A stretch of 64,000 bases of DNA from Streptomyces tsukubensis (GTDB taxonomy: Bacteria; Actinomycetota; Actinomycetes; Streptomycetales; Streptomycetaceae): NCBI RefSeq assembly GCF_003932715.1, contig NZ_CP020700.1, positions 1,820,501 through 1,884,500 of the forward strand. Reading direction: 5' to 3'. Numbering within the stretch: the stretch's first letter is position 1; the number at the start of each line of letters is the position of its first letter. The position numbers and the translations under genes are program-made. Below are positions 52,973-63,591 of the stretch, one piece after another. Under the pieces are notes generated by a model. The model saw nothing but the letters and a program-made list of their open reading frames with translations, was not told where the DNA came from and made no database searches.

Positions 52973-54165
52973 TTCAGGAAGTCCGGCACGTCCAGCTCTT
53001 CGGCGGAGGCGTCGGTGTAGGAACGGGTCGACGGCACCTGCGGGGCCTGGCCGACGGGCTCGGCCACCGGGACCGGCTCAGCGGCCTTGGACTCTTCGCG
53101 CACCGGTACGGTGCCGAGCCCGGAGGGACGGGAGGTCTCGGCCGGGCGGGAGACCGGGGCCGGCTCGTCGCGCTTGGCCGAGGAGGAGCCGAGGACGTTG
53201 TCACGGCGGGCGGGCGGCTGGCCGCCGTCGAACCCGGCCGCGATCACGGTGACCCGGACCTCGTCCCCGAGCGCGTCGTCGATGACCGCGCCGAAGATGA
53301 TGTTCGCCTCGGGGTGCGCGGCCTCGCTGACCAGCTGCGCGGCCTCGTTGATCTCGAAGAGGCCGAGGTCGGAGCCGCCGGAGATGGAGAGCAGCACACC
53401 GCGGGCGCCGTCGATGGAGGCCTCCAGCAGCGGCGAGGAGATCGCCATCTCCGCCGCGGCCACCGCACGGTCGTCGCCGCGGGCGGAACCGATGCCCATC
53501 AGCGCCGATCCGGCCTCGGACATCACGGACTTGACGTCGGCGAAGTCGAGGTTGATCAGACCGGGCGTGGTGATGAGGTCGGTGATGCCCTGGACGCCGG
53601 ACAGCAACACCTGGTCGGCGGACTTGAACGCGTCCAGCACGCTGACCTGGCGGTCCGAGATGGACAGCAGCCGGTCGTTGGGGATGACGATGAGGGTGTC
53701 GACCTCTTCGCGGAGTTCGGCGATGCCGTCCTCGGCCTGGTTCGCCCGGCGGCGGCCCTCGAAGGTGAACGGGCGGGTGACCACACCGATCGTCAGGGCG
53801 CCCAGCGAGCGGGCGATATTGGCCACGACGGGGGCGCCGCCGGTGCCGGTGCCACCGCCCTCGCCTGCGGTGACGAAGACCATGTCGGCCCCCTTGAGGA
53901 CCTCTTCGATCTCCTCGCGGTGGTCCTCGGCGGCCTTGCGGCCGACGGCCGGGTTGGCGCCGGCGCCGAGCCCCCGGGTCAGTTCGCGGCCGACGTCCAG
54001 CTTGACGTCGGCGTCGCTCATCAACAGTGCCTGGGCATCGGTGTTGATCGCGATGAACTCGACGCCCTTGAGGCCGACCTCGATCATTCGGTTGATGGCA
54101 TTGACACCACCGCCGCCGACACCGATGACCTTGATGACTGCGAGGTAGTTCTGCGGTGCTGCCAC
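52969..54165 (-). CDS. ftsZ: cell division GTPase FtsZ
   Basis: Tubulin-like GTPase forming the septal rings, needed in Streptomyces for sporulation but not for growth. 398 residues from GTG 54165, which has AGAGG eight bases upstream. GTP-binding loop [12 protein letters not shown] at 101-112 and T7 region [11 protein letters not shown] are intact. The C-terminal linker (about 315-385) is Pro/Ala/Glu-rich, and the last residues ELDVPDFLK form the peptide that binds SepF and other partners. Preceded by a complex promoter region. Confidence 0.98.
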   Translation of the reverse strand: MAAPQNYLAVIKVIGVGGGGVNAINRMIEVGLKGVEFIAINTDAQALLMSDADVKLDVGRELTRGLGAGANPAVGRKAAEDHREEIEEVLKGADMVFVTAGEGGGTGTGGAPVVANIARSLGALTIGVVTRPFTFEGRRRANQAEDGIAELREEVDTLIVIPNDRLLSISDRQVSVLDAFKSADQVLLSGVQGITDLITTPGLINLDFADVKSVMSEAGSALMGIGSARGDDRAVAAAEMAISSPLLEASIDGARGVLLSISGGSDLGLFEINEAAQLVSEAAHPEANIIFGAVIDDALGDEVRVTVIAAGFDGGQPPARRDNVLGSSSAKRDEPAPVSRPAETSRPSGLGTVPVREESKAAEPVPVAEPVGQAPQVPSTRSYTDASAEELDVPDFLK

Positions 54166-54262
54166 GTCGAAGGCCTCTCGCCTCGAAATACAGGTGTTGC
54201 CGCGGTGCGGTTCACGCACCTCGGCGACGGATGCCGATGGGACGGTCCGGAGCGCCGACCCG

Positions 54263-54353
54263 AACCCTAACGCTGAAGTTTAGGGTTACCAGTGTGTCCG
54301 GTCGCCGGACTCTTCCGAACAGGACACTAAGTCGACACGTGGCGCGCGTTCAA
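54263..54353 (-). promoter_or_regulatory. ftsZ promoter region with dyad and GACAC motifs
   Basis: On the minus strand TTGAAC (54353-54348) is followed after 18 bases by TAGTGT (54329-54324), a good vegetative promoter. Plus-strand GACAC pentamers at 54323-54327 and 54334-54338, and a complementary one at 54294-54298, overlap or flank it; GACAC is the core of the WhiA target. Downstream, AACCCTAA (54263-54270) and TTAGGGTT (54280-54287) form a perfect 8-bp dyad with a 9-base loop. ftsZ is known to have several promoters, one developmental. Confidence 0.65.
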
Positions 54354-54444
54354 CGAACACGCCGAACCTCCCGTTTTTCTTTTCACCCTATGTGATCAGC
54401 CGTTGCGCGCACCACCCAGGGGGCGGGTGGTGGGCATGTGTGCG

Positions 54445-55233
54445 TCAACTCCCGGCTGCCGCGGGGGCGGTGGGGGCGCTGACGTCGTACCGCCGGGCCT
54501 CCGGTTCGGCCTTCATCAGGGCGACCAGCGCCCGGGCCTTCTGCTCGCCCTCTTCGGGACTGCCCCAGACCACGGTCCGGCCGCGCGTCAACTCCGCGGT
54601 GATGTCGTCGTATGAACGGACCACCAGGGCGCGGAGTTCGGTTCGGGTCTTCGGCGGCAGCTCCCGCCGGACCCGGACCGCTTCGGTGATGAGCCGATCG
54701 GTGCCGAACCGCCGCAGACTGGGTGATCCGGATGCTTCCAGCCGGAGTCGCGGTACGGCGCCGGGGGCCCGGTCGACGGTGGCGAACCGGACGCCGTCCT
54801 CGTCCACTTCGACGAACCGGGCACCCTGCTCCAGCACCAGGACGGGCCGCCGCTCGGTGACCTCCAGGGTGATTCCGCCGGGCCAGGAGCGGGAGACGTC
54901 GACGCCGGCGATCCGGGGCAGCCGGGCCCTGAGCCGGGCCTCGACGTCGTCGGTGTCGACCGAGACCAGGGGTTCGCCCATCGGCACCCGGGCCGTGTCG
55001 ACGACCTGCTGGGGCGTCAGGACGCGGGTGCCGCTCGCCGAGACCTCCCGGACCCGGAACCAGGAGGATCCGTACAGCGCCCACAGGATCCCCCCGGTCA
55101 GTGCCAGTACCGCCAGGGCGATCAGCAGGGTCCGGGGGCCGCCGGGGATCCGGACCGCCCGGCGGGTCGGCGGGGCCGACGGCCCCGTAGAGGGTTTGCG
55201 CACCCCGCGCTCGGCGGTGCTCGGTCCGGCCAC
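54445..55233 (-). CDS. ftsQ: cell division protein FtsQ/DivIB
   Basis: Bitopic divisome protein that holds FtsL and FtsB. 262 residues: basic cytoplasmic N-terminus, one membrane helix (about 35-54), a POTRA domain (about 58-127, beginning FRVREVSASGTRVLTPQQVV) and a beta domain with VTERRPVLVLEQGARFVEVDEDGV. GTG 55233 has GGAAGGAG nine bases upstream. It ends 279 bases before ftsZ starts, leaving room for the ftsZ promoters. Confidence 0.95.
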   Translation of the reverse strand: MAGPSTAERGVRKPSTGPSAPPTRRAVRIPGGPRTLLIALAVLALTGGILWALYGSSWFRVREVSASGTRVLTPQQVVDTARVPMGEPLVSVDTDDVEARLRARLPRIAGVDVSRSWPGGITLEVTERRPVLVLEQGARFVEVDEDGVRFATVDRAPGAVPRLRLEASGSPSLRRFGTDRLITEAVRVRRELPPKTRTELRALVVRSYDDITAELTRGRTVVWGSPEEGEQKARALVALMKAEPEARRYDVSAPTAPAAAGS

Positions 55234-55294
55234 GCTCCCGGTCTCCTTCCGGCTGGGTCGCTTCCCCGGGGCCCGGGCCCGGTGGGGCCAGGGC

Positions 55295-56383
55295 TCAGCG
55301 GCGGGCCGCGATCGCCTCGTACACCATGCCGACGAGGAGGTCGTCGGCGTCCCTGCGGCCGAACTCGGCGGCCGCCCGGGACATCTCGTACAGCCGGTGC
55401 GGATCGGCCAGCACCGGAAGGACGTTGTTCTGGACCCACTGGGGGGTCAGTTCCGCGTCGTCGACCAGCAGTCCGCCGCCGGCCTTCACCACCGGCTGGG
55501 CGTTCAGCCGCTGTTCGCCGTTGCCGATCGGCAGCGGGACATAGGCGGCGGGGAGCCCGACGGCGGAGAGTTCGGCCACGGTCATCGCGCCGGCGCGGCA
55601 GAGCATCATGTCGGCCGCCGCGTAGGCGAGGTCCATCCGGTCCACGTACGGTACCGGGATGTACGGCGGCATTCCGGGCATGTTCTCGGCGCGCGGCAGT
55701 TCGTTCTTGGGGCCGACGGCGTGCAGGATCTGGATTCCGGAGCGCTGAAGCACGGGGGCGGCCTGCTGCACCACCTCGTTGAGCCGGCGTGCGCCCTGGG
55801 ATCCGCCGGAGACCAGCAGGGTCGGGAGCTGCGGGTCCAGCTGGAACGCGGCGCGCGCCTCGGGGCGCACCCGGGCGCGGTCGAGGGTGGCGATCGAGTG
55901 CCGGAGCGGGATGCCGATATAGCGGGAGTTGCGCAGCTTGCTGTCGGGGGTGGCGACGGCGACCCCGGCGGCGTACCGCGAACCGATCTTGTTGGCGAGG
56001 CCGGGCCGGGCATTGGCCTCGTGGACGACGATGGGCACCCCGAGCCGTTTGGCGGCGAGGTAGGCGGGCAGGGCGACATAGCCGCCGAAGCCCACGACGC
56101 AGTCGGCCTTGGCGCGCTCCAGGATCTGCTCGGCGGCCTTGATGGTGCCGCGCAGACGTCCGGGGACGGTGATCAGTTCCGGGGTGGGCTTCCGGGGCAG
56201 CGGTACGGCGGGGATCAGCGCCAGCTCGTAACCGCGCTCGGGGACGAGCCTGGTCTCCAGACCGCGCTCCGTGCCCAGTGCCGTGATGCCCACGGTGGGG
56301 TCCTGCCTGCGCAGGGCGTCCGCGAGGGCGAGCGCGGGCTCGATGTGGCCGGCGGTCCCCCCACCGGCGAGTACGACATGCAC
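55295..56383 (-). CDS. murG: UDP-GlcNAc transferase MurG
   Basis: Adds GlcNAc to lipid I to make lipid II at the inner membrane face. 362 residues, GT-B fold. The N-terminal Gly-rich loop is [22 protein letters not shown], and the donor-site loop is [30 protein letters not shown] is the third signature. The GTG at 56383 lies six bases past the ftsW stop with a weak ribosome site, so re-initiation is likely. murC, which often follows murG, is absent. Confidence 0.97.
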   Translation of the reverse strand: MHVVLAGGGTAGHIEPALALADALRRQDPTVGITALGTERGLETRLVPERGYELALIPAVPLPRKPTPELITVPGRLRGTIKAAEQILERAKADCVVGFGGYVALPAYLAAKRLGVPIVVHEANARPGLANKIGSRYAAGVAVATPDSKLRNSRYIGIPLRHSIATLDRARVRPEARAAFQLDPQLPTLLVSGGSQGARRLNEVVQQAAPVLQRSGIQILHAVGPKNELPRAENMPGMPPYIPVPYVDRMDLAYAAADMMLCRAGAMTVAELSAVGLPAAYVPLPIGNGEQRLNAQPVVKAGGGLLVDDAELTPQWVQNNVLPVLADPHRLYEMSRAAAEFGRRDADDLLVGMVYEAIAARR

Positions 56384-56389
56384 CGAAAT

Positions 56390-57805
56390 TCACCGCTCTC
56401 CGGACGGACGCCTGGTGACGCGCCGTCTCATCGTCTTCCATCTCACGCCTGGCGTACGGACCGCCAGGGCCGCCTTCGCCGCGGGCTCGGCCCGTGCGAA
56501 GGCGATCAGCAGCCCGACCGCGAACATGGTCGGCAGCAGGGCGGACCCTCCGTACGAGAACAGCGGGAGCGGAACCCCGGCGATCGGCAGCAGTCCGAGC
56601 ACCGCCCCGATGTTCACCACGGCCTGGGCCGTGATCCAGGTGGTCACGCCTCCCGCGGCGAATCTCACGAAGGGGTCCTCCGTGCGTCCGGCCACGCGGA
56701 TACCCGCATAGCCTAGAGCCGCGAACAGGGCGAGCACCGACAGCGTCCCCGCCAGGCCCAGCTCCTCACCGGCGATGGCGAAGATGAAATCGGTATGCGG
56801 TTCCGGCAGTTGTCCCCATTTTTCCACACTGGCCCCGAGGCCGGAACCGAACCATCCGCCGGAGGCGAGGGCGTAGATGCCGTGGACGGCCTGCCAGCAC
56901 TCGCCCTTGGGGCCGAGGTCGATGGCGCCGATGCACTCCAGCCGGGCCATCCGGTTCTCGTTGGTCCTGATCAGCATGAAGCCGACCAGGGCGGAGACGC
57001 CGAGTACCCCGGCGAAGAGCCTGGTCGGGGCGCCCGCCAGCCAGAGCAGTCCGAAGAGGATCGCGGCGAGGATGATCGCGGTGCCCATGTCCCCGCCGAG
57101 CATGATCAGGCCGAGCAGCAGAAAGGTGACCGGCACCAGCGGCACCAGCAGATGCTTCCACTGGTTGAGCAGTTTCCGCTCGTGTTTGCGGGCGAGCAGG
57201 TCGGCGCCCCACAGGATGAGCGCCAGCTTGCCGAACTCACTGGGCTGGAGCTGGAACGAACCGCCGAGCGACAGCCAGTTCTGGTTGCCGCCGACCGACA
57301 CCCCTATCCCGGGGATCTGCACCAGGACCATCAGGAAGACGGTGACCATCAGCAGGGGGTAGGCCAGGGCGCGCAGCAGCTTCGGCGGCAGCCGGGAGGC
57401 GAGCAGCAGCAGTCCGGAGCCGATCAGGGCGGCGAGGAACTGCTTGCGGAAGAAGTAGGAACTGGAGAGCGACAGTTCCAGCGCTTTGATCATCGACGCG
57501 GAGTAGACCATCACCAGTCCGAGGACGGTGATCAGCAGGCTGCTGCCGAGGATCAGGTAGTACGCGGTCAGCGGCCGGTCCCAGGCCTTGCGGGCCCGTT
57601 CGTAGAGCTGCCGGGCGCCGCGGCCGCGGGGCGGCCGGGGCGAGCCGGCCGGGCGTCCGCCGCCCGCCCGGGGCACCCGCGGGGCGCGGGCCGCCTTCCC
57701 GGCGCCCTGCCCCTCGCCTCTGGTACGGCTGCGCAGCGCGCGGCCCGCGGCGAGTGCCGGCGCGGGTGCGTACCCGCGCAGCCGCATCGTGTCCAGCATG
57801 CGCAT
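56390..57805 (-). CDS. ftsW: septal peptidoglycan polymerase FtsW (SEDS family)
   Basis: Lipid II polymerase partner of FtsI. 471 residues with ten membrane helices; the first ~75 residues are a basic, Arg/Gly/Pro-rich cytoplasmic extension typical of actinobacteria. Conserved SEDS segments include NQNWLSLGGSFQLQPSEFGKLAL, GGDMGTAI and PLFSYGGSALL. ATG 57805 has GGAGGGG nine bases upstream and is preferred to the longer frame. In Streptomyces it serves sporulation septa. Confidence 0.95.
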   Translation of the reverse strand: MRMLDTMRLRGYAPAPALAAGRALRSRTRGEGQGAGKAARAPRVPRAGGGRPAGSPRPPRGRGARQLYERARKAWDRPLTAYYLILGSSLLITVLGLVMVYSASMIKALELSLSSSYFFRKQFLAALIGSGLLLLASRLPPKLLRALAYPLLMVTVFLMVLVQIPGIGVSVGGNQNWLSLGGSFQLQPSEFGKLALILWGADLLARKHERKLLNQWKHLLVPLVPVTFLLLGLIMLGGDMGTAIILAAILFGLLWLAGAPTRLFAGVLGVSALVGFMLIRTNENRMARLECIGAIDLGPKGECWQAVHGIYALASGGWFGSGLGASVEKWGQLPEPHTDFIFAIAGEELGLAGTLSVLALFAALGYAGIRVAGRTEDPFVRFAAGGVTTWITAQAVVNIGAVLGLLPIAGVPLPLFSYGGSALLPTMFAVGLLIAFARAEPAAKAALAVRTPGVRWKTMRRRVTRRPSGER

Positions 57806-57888
57806 CGGCGCTGTCCCCTCCAGTCGGGCCCGGAGCGCCGGCGTGCGCCCCGGGCCGGGGCGCACGCCGGACGCACAGGTCGGGCCGG

Positions 57889-59310
57889 TCAGGCGCGCTC
57901 GGCGGCGAGGGTGCGGACCGCTTCCGCGAAGGCCTCGCCCCGCTTGTTGTAATTGGTGAACATGTCCATCGAGGCGCAGGCCGGGGCCAGCAGGACGGTG
58001 TCCCCCGGCCGGGCGAGCCGCGCCGCCTCACGGACCGCCGCCGCCATCGCCCCAGTGTCCGTCCGGTCGAGGTCCACGACCGGGACATCGGGGGCGTGTC
58101 GCGCGAGGGCTTCGGCGATCAGGGCCCGGTCGGCGCCGATCAGCACCGCGCCGCGGAGCCGGCCGGCGGCTGCGGACACCAGTTCGTCGAAGGTGGCGCC
58201 CTTGGCGAGGCCTCCGGCGATCCACACGATCGGGTCATAGGCCGCCAGGGAGGCCTCGGTCGCATGGGTGTTGGTGGCCTTGGAGTCGTCGATCCAGGCG
58301 ACCCCGCCGACGTCGGCGACCTTCTCGATCCGGTGCGGATCGGGGCGGAAGGCCCGCAGTCCGTCGCGGACCGCGCTCGCGGGGACGCCGTAGGCGCGGG
58401 CCAGGGCGGCCGCCGCGAGGGCGTTGGCGATGTTGTGCGGGGCGGGCGGGTCGATATCGGTGACCTCGGCCAGCTCCTGGGCCTGCTGCTGCCGGTTCTC
58501 GACGAAGGCCCGGTCGACCAGGATGCCCTCGACGATCCCGAGCTGGGAGGGGCCGGGGGTGCCGAGGGTGAAGCCGACCGCCCGGCAGCCCTCGACCACA
58601 TCGGCCTCGCGCACCAGGTCCTCGGTCGCCGGATCGGCCGTGTTGTAGACGCAGGCGACCGTGTTGCCCTCGTAGACCCGGCCCTTGTCGGCGGCGTACG
58701 CCTGCATGGAGCCGTGCCAGTCGAGATGGTCGGGCGCCAGATTGAGCACGGCGGCCGAATGGGCGCGCAGCGAGGGCGCCCAGTGGAGCTGGTAGCTGGA
58801 GAGTTCGACGGCGAGTACGTCGTACGGCTCCTCCGCGAGGACCGCGTCGAGCAGGGAGACGCCGATATTGCCGACGGCGGCCGTCCGCAGTCCGGCCGCC
58901 TCCAGGATGGCGGCGAGCATCCGGACCGTGGTGGTCTTGCCGTTGGTGCCGGTGACGGCGAGCCAGGGGGCCGAGTCGGGGCGCCGCAGCCGCCACGCCA
59001 GCTCGACATCGCCCCAGATCTCGGTGCCCGCAGCGGCGGCCGCGGCGAACAGCGGCTTGTCGGGCCGCCAGCCGGGGGCGGTGACGATCAGCTCCGTACC
59101 CTCGGGGAGGGTGTCGCCGTCGCCGAGCCGGACCGTGATGCCCTCGGCCTCCAGAGCGGCGGCCTGCTCCCGGGCGCGCTCGTCGGCGCCGTCGTTGACG
59201 ACGGTGACGAGCGCCCCGAGCCGGTGCAGTACCCGGGCCGCCGGGATTCCGGAGACCCCGAGTCCGGCGACGGTGACCCGTCGGCCCGCGAGGTCCTCAC
59301 GCGTACTCAC
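57889..59310 (-). CDS. murD: UDP-MurNAc-L-Ala:D-Glu ligase
   Basis: Adds D-Glu to the wall precursor in the cytosol. 473 residues, Mur ligase fold: N-terminal UDP-binding domain ([15 protein letters not shown]), central ATPase P-loop [14 protein letters not shown] near residue 115, Mg residues in [13 protein letters not shown], and the C-terminal domain with [12 protein letters not shown]. The GTG at 59310 overlaps the mraY stop (GTGA), which fixes the start although the frame is open far upstream. Confidence 0.97.
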   Translation of the reverse strand: MSTREDLAGRRVTVAGLGVSGIPAARVLHRLGALVTVVNDGADERAREQAAALEAEGITVRLGDGDTLPEGTELIVTAPGWRPDKPLFAAAAAAGTEIWGDVELAWRLRRPDSAPWLAVTGTNGKTTTVRMLAAILEAAGLRTAAVGNIGVSLLDAVLAEEPYDVLAVELSSYQLHWAPSLRAHSAAVLNLAPDHLDWHGSMQAYAADKGRVYEGNTVACVYNTADPATEDLVREADVVEGCRAVGFTLGTPGPSQLGIVEGILVDRAFVENRQQQAQELAEVTDIDPPAPHNIANALAAAALARAYGVPASAVRDGLRAFRPDPHRIEKVADVGGVAWIDDSKATNTHATEASLAAYDPIVWIAGGLAKGATFDELVSAAAGRLRGAVLIGADRALIAEALARHAPDVPVVDLDRTDTGAMAAAVREAARLARPGDTVLLAPACASMDMFTNYNKRGEAFAEAVRTLAAERA

Positions 59311-60377
59311 TTGTCCGCCGCCCAGCCCGCGTAGAAGAGTCCGAGACCGACGATCACGCACATGCCCTGGATGATCCAGAACCGGACCACCACAAGGACT
59401 TCGGACCACCCCTTGAGTTCGAAGTGGTGCTGGAGCGGGGCCATGCGGAAGACGCGTTTCCCGGTGAGCTTGAAGGAGCCGACCTGGATGACCACGGACA
59501 TGGTGATCAGCACGAAGAGGCCGCCGAGGATGGCGAGCAGCAGTTCGGTGCGGGAGCAGATCGCCAGTCCTGCCAGCGCGCCGCCGAGGGCCAGGGAGCC
59601 GGTGTCGCCCATGAAGATCTTGGCGGGTGAGGTGTTCCACCACAGGAAGCCGAAGCAGGATCCCATCAGGGCGGCCGCGACGACGGCGAGGTCGAGCGGA
59701 TCGCGGACCTCGAAACAGGCGTCCGGATTGGTGAGGGTGGTCGCGTTGGCGCAGGACTCCTGGAACTGCCAGAGGCCGATGAAGGTGTAGGCGCCGAAGA
59801 CCATCACCGAGGCACCGGTGGCCAGGCCGTCCAGACCGTCCGTCAGATTCACGCCGTTGGACATGGCGAGGATCATGAACAGGGCCCAGACCACGAACAG
59901 CACCGGGCCGATGGCCCAACCGAAGTCCGTGATGAAGGAGATCTTCTCCGAGGCCGGTGCGATTCCGCGGGCGTCCTTGAACTGGAGCGCGAGGACGGCG
60001 AAGGCGATGCCCACGATGAGCTGCCCGGCCATCTTCGCCTTGGCCCGCAGACCGAGCGACCGCTGCTTGACGATCTTGATGTAGTCGTCGAGGAAGCCGA
60101 CGACACCCATGCCGGCCATCAGGAAGAGGACCAGCAGACCGGAGTAGGTGACCTCACCGCCGGTGAAGACCTTGGCGAGCGCGTACGCGATCAGCGTGGC
60201 CAGGATGAAGGAGATACCGCCCATGGTGGGCGTCCCCTTCTTACTGCCGTGGGTACGCGGGCCGTCGTCCCGGATGAACTGCCCGTAGCCCTTGCGGGCC
60301 AGCAGTTTGATCAGCAGCGGCGTACCGACGAGCGACAGGAAGAGGCCGATGGCCCCCGCGAAGAGGATCTGCCTCAT
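59307..60377 (-). CDS. mraY: phospho-MurNAc-pentapeptide translocase MraY
   Basis: Makes lipid I on undecaprenyl phosphate. 356 residues and about ten membrane helices. The catalytic and Mg aspartates are in GFLDDYIKI and [14 protein letters not shown]; the His loop is [25 protein letters not shown] is the first family motif. The ATG at 60377 overlaps the murF stop (ATGA). Target of several natural antibiotics, so producers can carry altered copies; nothing abnormal is seen here. Confidence 0.97.
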   Translation of the reverse strand: MRQILFAGAIGLFLSLVGTPLLIKLLARKGYGQFIRDDGPRTHGSKKGTPTMGGISFILATLIAYALAKVFTGGEVTYSGLLVLFLMAGMGVVGFLDDYIKIVKQRSLGLRAKAKMAGQLIVGIAFAVLALQFKDARGIAPASEKISFITDFGWAIGPVLFVVWALFMILAMSNGVNLTDGLDGLATGASVMVFGAYTFIGLWQFQESCANATTLTNPDACFEVRDPLDLAVVAAALMGSCFGFLWWNTSPAKIFMGDTGSLALGGALAGLAICSRTELLLAILGGLFVLITMSVVIQVGSFKLTGKRVFRMAPLQHHFELKGWSEVLVVVRFWIIQGMCVIVGLGLFYAGWAADK

Positions 60378-61804
60378 CGACCGGCACCCCGCCCGTCCGC
60401 GGCCACCGCCGCGTCGTCAATCAGCGTCTGCGCGAGCCGTTCCAGACCGGCAGATCTGGACGCCTTCACCAGCACGACGTCTCCTGGGCGCAGCTCACTG
60501 CGCAACAGGTCGGCCGCCGCCTGTGCGTCGGACACGTGCACCGACTCCTCACCCCACGAACCCTCGTTATATGCGCCCAGTTGCAGCCAGGACGCTTCCC
60601 TGCCCCCGACTGCAACGAGCTTGCTGACGTTGAGCCGGACGGCGAGCCGTCCGACGGCGTCGTGCTCGGCGAGCGCCTCGTCACCGAGCTCCGCCATGAG
60701 ACCGAGCACCGCCCATGTCCGTCCCCCCCGGCTCTGTGCGTCCTGTCCCATGGCGGCCAGGGCGCGCAGCGCCGCCCGCATGGACTCGGGGTTCGCGTTG
60801 TAGGCGTCGTTGACGATCGTCACGCCGTCCGGTCGCTCGGTGACCTCCATGCGCCAGCGGGAGAGGGTGCCGGCCTCGGAGAGCGCGCCGGCGATCTCGG
60901 AGACGGGCATGCCCAGCTCATGGGCGACGGCGGCCGCGGCGAGCGCGTTCGACACGTGGTGCTCACCGTACAGCCGCATGGTCACTTCGCCGCACCCGGT
61001 GGGGGTGTGAAGCGTGAAGGCGGGCCGACCTTGCCGGGTGAGCCGGACATTTTCGGCACGGACGGCGGCGTTCGGAGACTCTCCGAAGAACACGACGCGG
61101 GCGCGGGTGCGGTCGGCCATGGCCCGGACGAGGGGGTCGTCGGCGTTGAGTACGGCGACTCCGTCGGCGGGCAGGGCCTCCACGATCTCGCCCTTGGCTT
61201 CCGCGATCTTCTCGCGGCCGCCGAACTCGCCGATATGGGCGGTGCCGACGTTCAGGACGACGGAGATCCGCGGCGGCACGAGTTCGGTCAGATAGCGGAT
61301 GTCGCCGACGTACCGGGCGCCCATCTCCAGGACGAGGTGTTCGGTGGTGGTGTCGGCGCGGAGCGCGGTCAGCGGCAGGCCGATCTCGTTGTTGAGATTG
61401 CCCTCCGGGTAGATCGTGGGGCCCTTGCGCGCCAGGAGCTGGGCGATCAGGTCCTTGGTGCCGGTCTTGCCGACGGAGCCGGTGAGCGCGACGGTGGTGG
61501 CGCCGAGGCTTTCGACGACATGGCGGGCGAGGGCGCCCAGCGCGGCGGTGACATCGGGCACCACGATCGCGGGTACGCCGACGGGCCGGGTCGCCAGGAC
61601 GGCGCAGGCGCCGTCGGCGACGGCCCGGGCTGCGTAGTCGTGGCCGTCCGCGCTGGCGCCCGCGAAGGCGGCGAACAGGGCGCCGGGGACGACGGCCCGG
61701 GAGTCGATCACGACGGGCCCGGTGACCGTGCGGTCCGGATCCGGTATGTCGTACGGCTGCCCGCCGACGACTGCGGCGATCTCGGTGAGGGAGAGGGTGA
61801 TCAC
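60374..61804 (-). CDS. murF: UDP-MurNAc-tripeptide:D-Ala-D-Ala ligase
   Basis: Adds D-Ala-D-Ala to complete the pentapeptide. 476 residues. P-loop [15 protein letters not shown] near residue 105, [11 protein letters not shown], the Mg site ([13 protein letters not shown]) and the C-terminal [12 protein letters not shown] block are standard. GTG 61804 begins [15 protein letters not shown]; the stop of murE is four bases upstream, so the start is well supported. Confidence 0.97.
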   Translation of the reverse strand: MITLSLTEIAAVVGGQPYDIPDPDRTVTGPVVIDSRAVVPGALFAAFAGASADGHDYAARAVADGACAVLATRPVGVPAIVVPDVTAALGALARHVVESLGATTVALTGSVGKTGTKDLIAQLLARKGPTIYPEGNLNNEIGLPLTALRADTTTEHLVLEMGARYVGDIRYLTELVPPRISVVLNVGTAHIGEFGGREKIAEAKGEIVEALPADGVAVLNADDPLVRAMADRTRARVVFFGESPNAAVRAENVRLTRQGRPAFTLHTPTGCGEVTMRLYGEHHVSNALAAAAVAHELGMPVSEIAGALSEAGTLSRWRMEVTERPDGVTIVNDAYNANPESMRAALRALAAMGQDAQSRGGRTWAVLGLMAELGDEALAEHDAVGRLAVRLNVSKLVAVGGREASWLQLGAYNEGSWGEESVHVSDAQAAADLLRSELRPGDVVLVKASRSAGLERLAQTLIDDAAVAADGRGAGR

Positions 61805-61808
61805 TGGG

Positions 61809-63530
61809 TCATCCCCGGGGGGTCTCGTGCGATGCGGCGGAGGTGGCGCGAATCGCGTCGCGCAGTACCACCCGGTCGTCGAAGGGGCGGACGACTCCGG
61901 CGGTGTCCTGGCCCTGCTCATGGCCCTTTCCGGCGACCAGGACGGTGTCGCCGGGCTCGGCGCGGGCGACGGCGGCGGCGATGGCCGCGGCCCGGTCGGC
62001 CTCGACGAGGACCCGGCCGCGTTCATGGGCCGGGACCGTGGCGGCTCCGGAGAGCATGGTGGCGAGGATGGCCAGGGGGTCCTCGGAGCGCGGGTTGTCG
62101 GAGGTCAGGACGGCCGTATCGGCGTAGCGGGCGGCGGCGGCGCCCATGGGGGCGCGTTTGGTGGTGTCGCGGTCGCCGCCGCAGCCGAGGACGATGTGCA
62201 GTCTGCCCTTGGTGACCTTGCGCAGGGAGCGGAGGACCGATTCGACGGCGTCGGTCTTGTGGGCGTAGTCGACGACGGCCAGATACGGCTGACCGGCGTC
62301 CACGCGCTCCAGCCGGCCGGGGACCCCGGGGACGGCGGCGACGCCGTCGGCGGCCGTCCGCGGGTCGGTCCCGGCAGTGGCGAGGGCGACGACGGCGGCG
62401 AGGGTGTTGGCGACGTTGAACGGTCCGGGCAGCGGGGCCGTGGCGGGGATACGGGTCCCGTCGGGGGCCACGACGGTGAAGGTGGAGCCGACGGCGCCGA
62501 GTTCGACGTCCTCGGCGCGCCAGTCGGCGTCCGGATCGCCCTCGGCGGAGAACGTGGTGACCGGTACGGTCGCCTCCGAGGCCAGCCTGCGGCCCCATTC
62601 GTCGTCGAGGTTGACCACGCCCCGGACGCTGCGGGCGGGTGTGAACAGCACCGCCTTGGCCCGGTAGTAGTCCTCCATGTCGGAGTGGAACTCCATGTGC
62701 TCCGGGCTGAGGTTGTTGAAGACGGCGACGTCGAAGACGCAGCCGTCGACCCGGCCGAGCACGAGGGCGTGGCTGGAGACCTCCATGGCGACCGCTTCGA
62801 CACCGCGTTCGCGCATCACGGCGAAGAGGGCCTGGAGGTCGGTGGCCTCGGGGGTGGTGCGTTCGGATTTGACGCTCTCGGCGCCGATCCGGGTCTCCAC
62901 TCCGCCGATCAGGCCCGTGGTGCGTCCGGCGGCCCGCAGACCGCCTTCGACCAGGAAGGTGGTGGTGGTCTTGCCGGAGGTGCCGGTGACGCCGATCCGG
63001 AGCAGTGCCTCGCCCGGCCGGCCGTAGATCTCGGCGGCCAGGGCGCCCATCCGGGCGCGGGGGGCGTCGACGACGAGGGCGGGCAGCCCGGCCGCGGCGG
63101 CGCGGTCGGCGCCCGCCGGGTCGGTGAGGACGGCGACGGCGCCCAGCGCGGCGGCCTGGCCGGCGAACTCGGCGCCGTGGACGCGGGCGCCGGGCAGGGC
63201 GGCGTACAGGTCACCGGGGCGTACCGCGCGGGAGTCGTGGGTGATGCCCGTGACCTCGACGGGGTCCCCGCCCGGTGGGGCCTCCGGGGTGCTCACCCCC
63301 AGCAGGGCCGCCAGTTCCGCGAGGGGCGTGGGGCGGGTCCGGTCCGGACGGGGCGCTCCCGGCTGCGACGGCGGGGCGGCTTCGGACGGGGAGGGCCGGG
63401 CGGTGTTTCCGTACTGATCAGGGTGGGGCACGGCGGTGAGCGTACCGGGCTCGGTGTGCGGGGGGCCAAAAGAGGTCCGCCCGGGTCCGTGGTTCCCGGG
63501 ATCGGGGGTGATCGTCGTCACTGGTGGCAC
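61809..63530 (-). CDS. murE: UDP-MurNAc-L-Ala-D-Glu:diaminopimelate ligase
   Basis: Adds diaminopimelate to the stem peptide. 573 residues, longer than usual because of a ~65-residue Pro-rich N-terminal extension before TPLAELAALLGV. P-loop GVTGTSGKTTTTFLV near residue 184; the DNPR motif (TSDNPRSEDP) indicates a diaminopimelate- rather than lysine-adding enzyme. Streptomyces uses LL-DAP, which cannot be told from the motif alone. The GTG at 63530 has GAGG eight bases upstream; the true start might be further in. Confidence 0.95.
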   Translation of the reverse strand: MPPVTTITPDPGNHGPGRTSFGPPHTEPGTLTAVPHPDQYGNTARPSPSEAAPPSQPGAPRPDRTRPTPLAELAALLGVSTPEAPPGGDPVEVTGITHDSRAVRPGDLYAALPGARVHGAEFAGQAAALGAVAVLTDPAGADRAAAAGLPALVVDAPRARMGALAAEIYGRPGEALLRIGVTGTSGKTTTTFLVEGGLRAAGRTTGLIGGVETRIGAESVKSERTTPEATDLQALFAVMRERGVEAVAMEVSSHALVLGRVDGCVFDVAVFNNLSPEHMEFHSDMEDYYRAKAVLFTPARSVRGVVNLDDEWGRRLASEATVPVTTFSAEGDPDADWRAEDVELGAVGSTFTVVAPDGTRIPATAPLPGPFNVANTLAAVVALATAGTDPRTAADGVAAVPGVPGRLERVDAGQPYLAVVDYAHKTDAVESVLRSLRKVTKGRLHIVLGCGGDRDTTKRAPMGAAAARYADTAVLTSDNPRSEDPLAILATMLSGAATVPAHERGRVLVEADRAAAIAAAVARAEPGDTVLVAGKGHEQGQDTAGVVRPFDDRVVLRDAIRATSAASHETPRG

Positions 63531-63591
63531 TGGGATTACCTCGGGTCTGGGTCTGGATCCGGCGGACGGTGGCGCCGGGGGTGCGGTCCGG

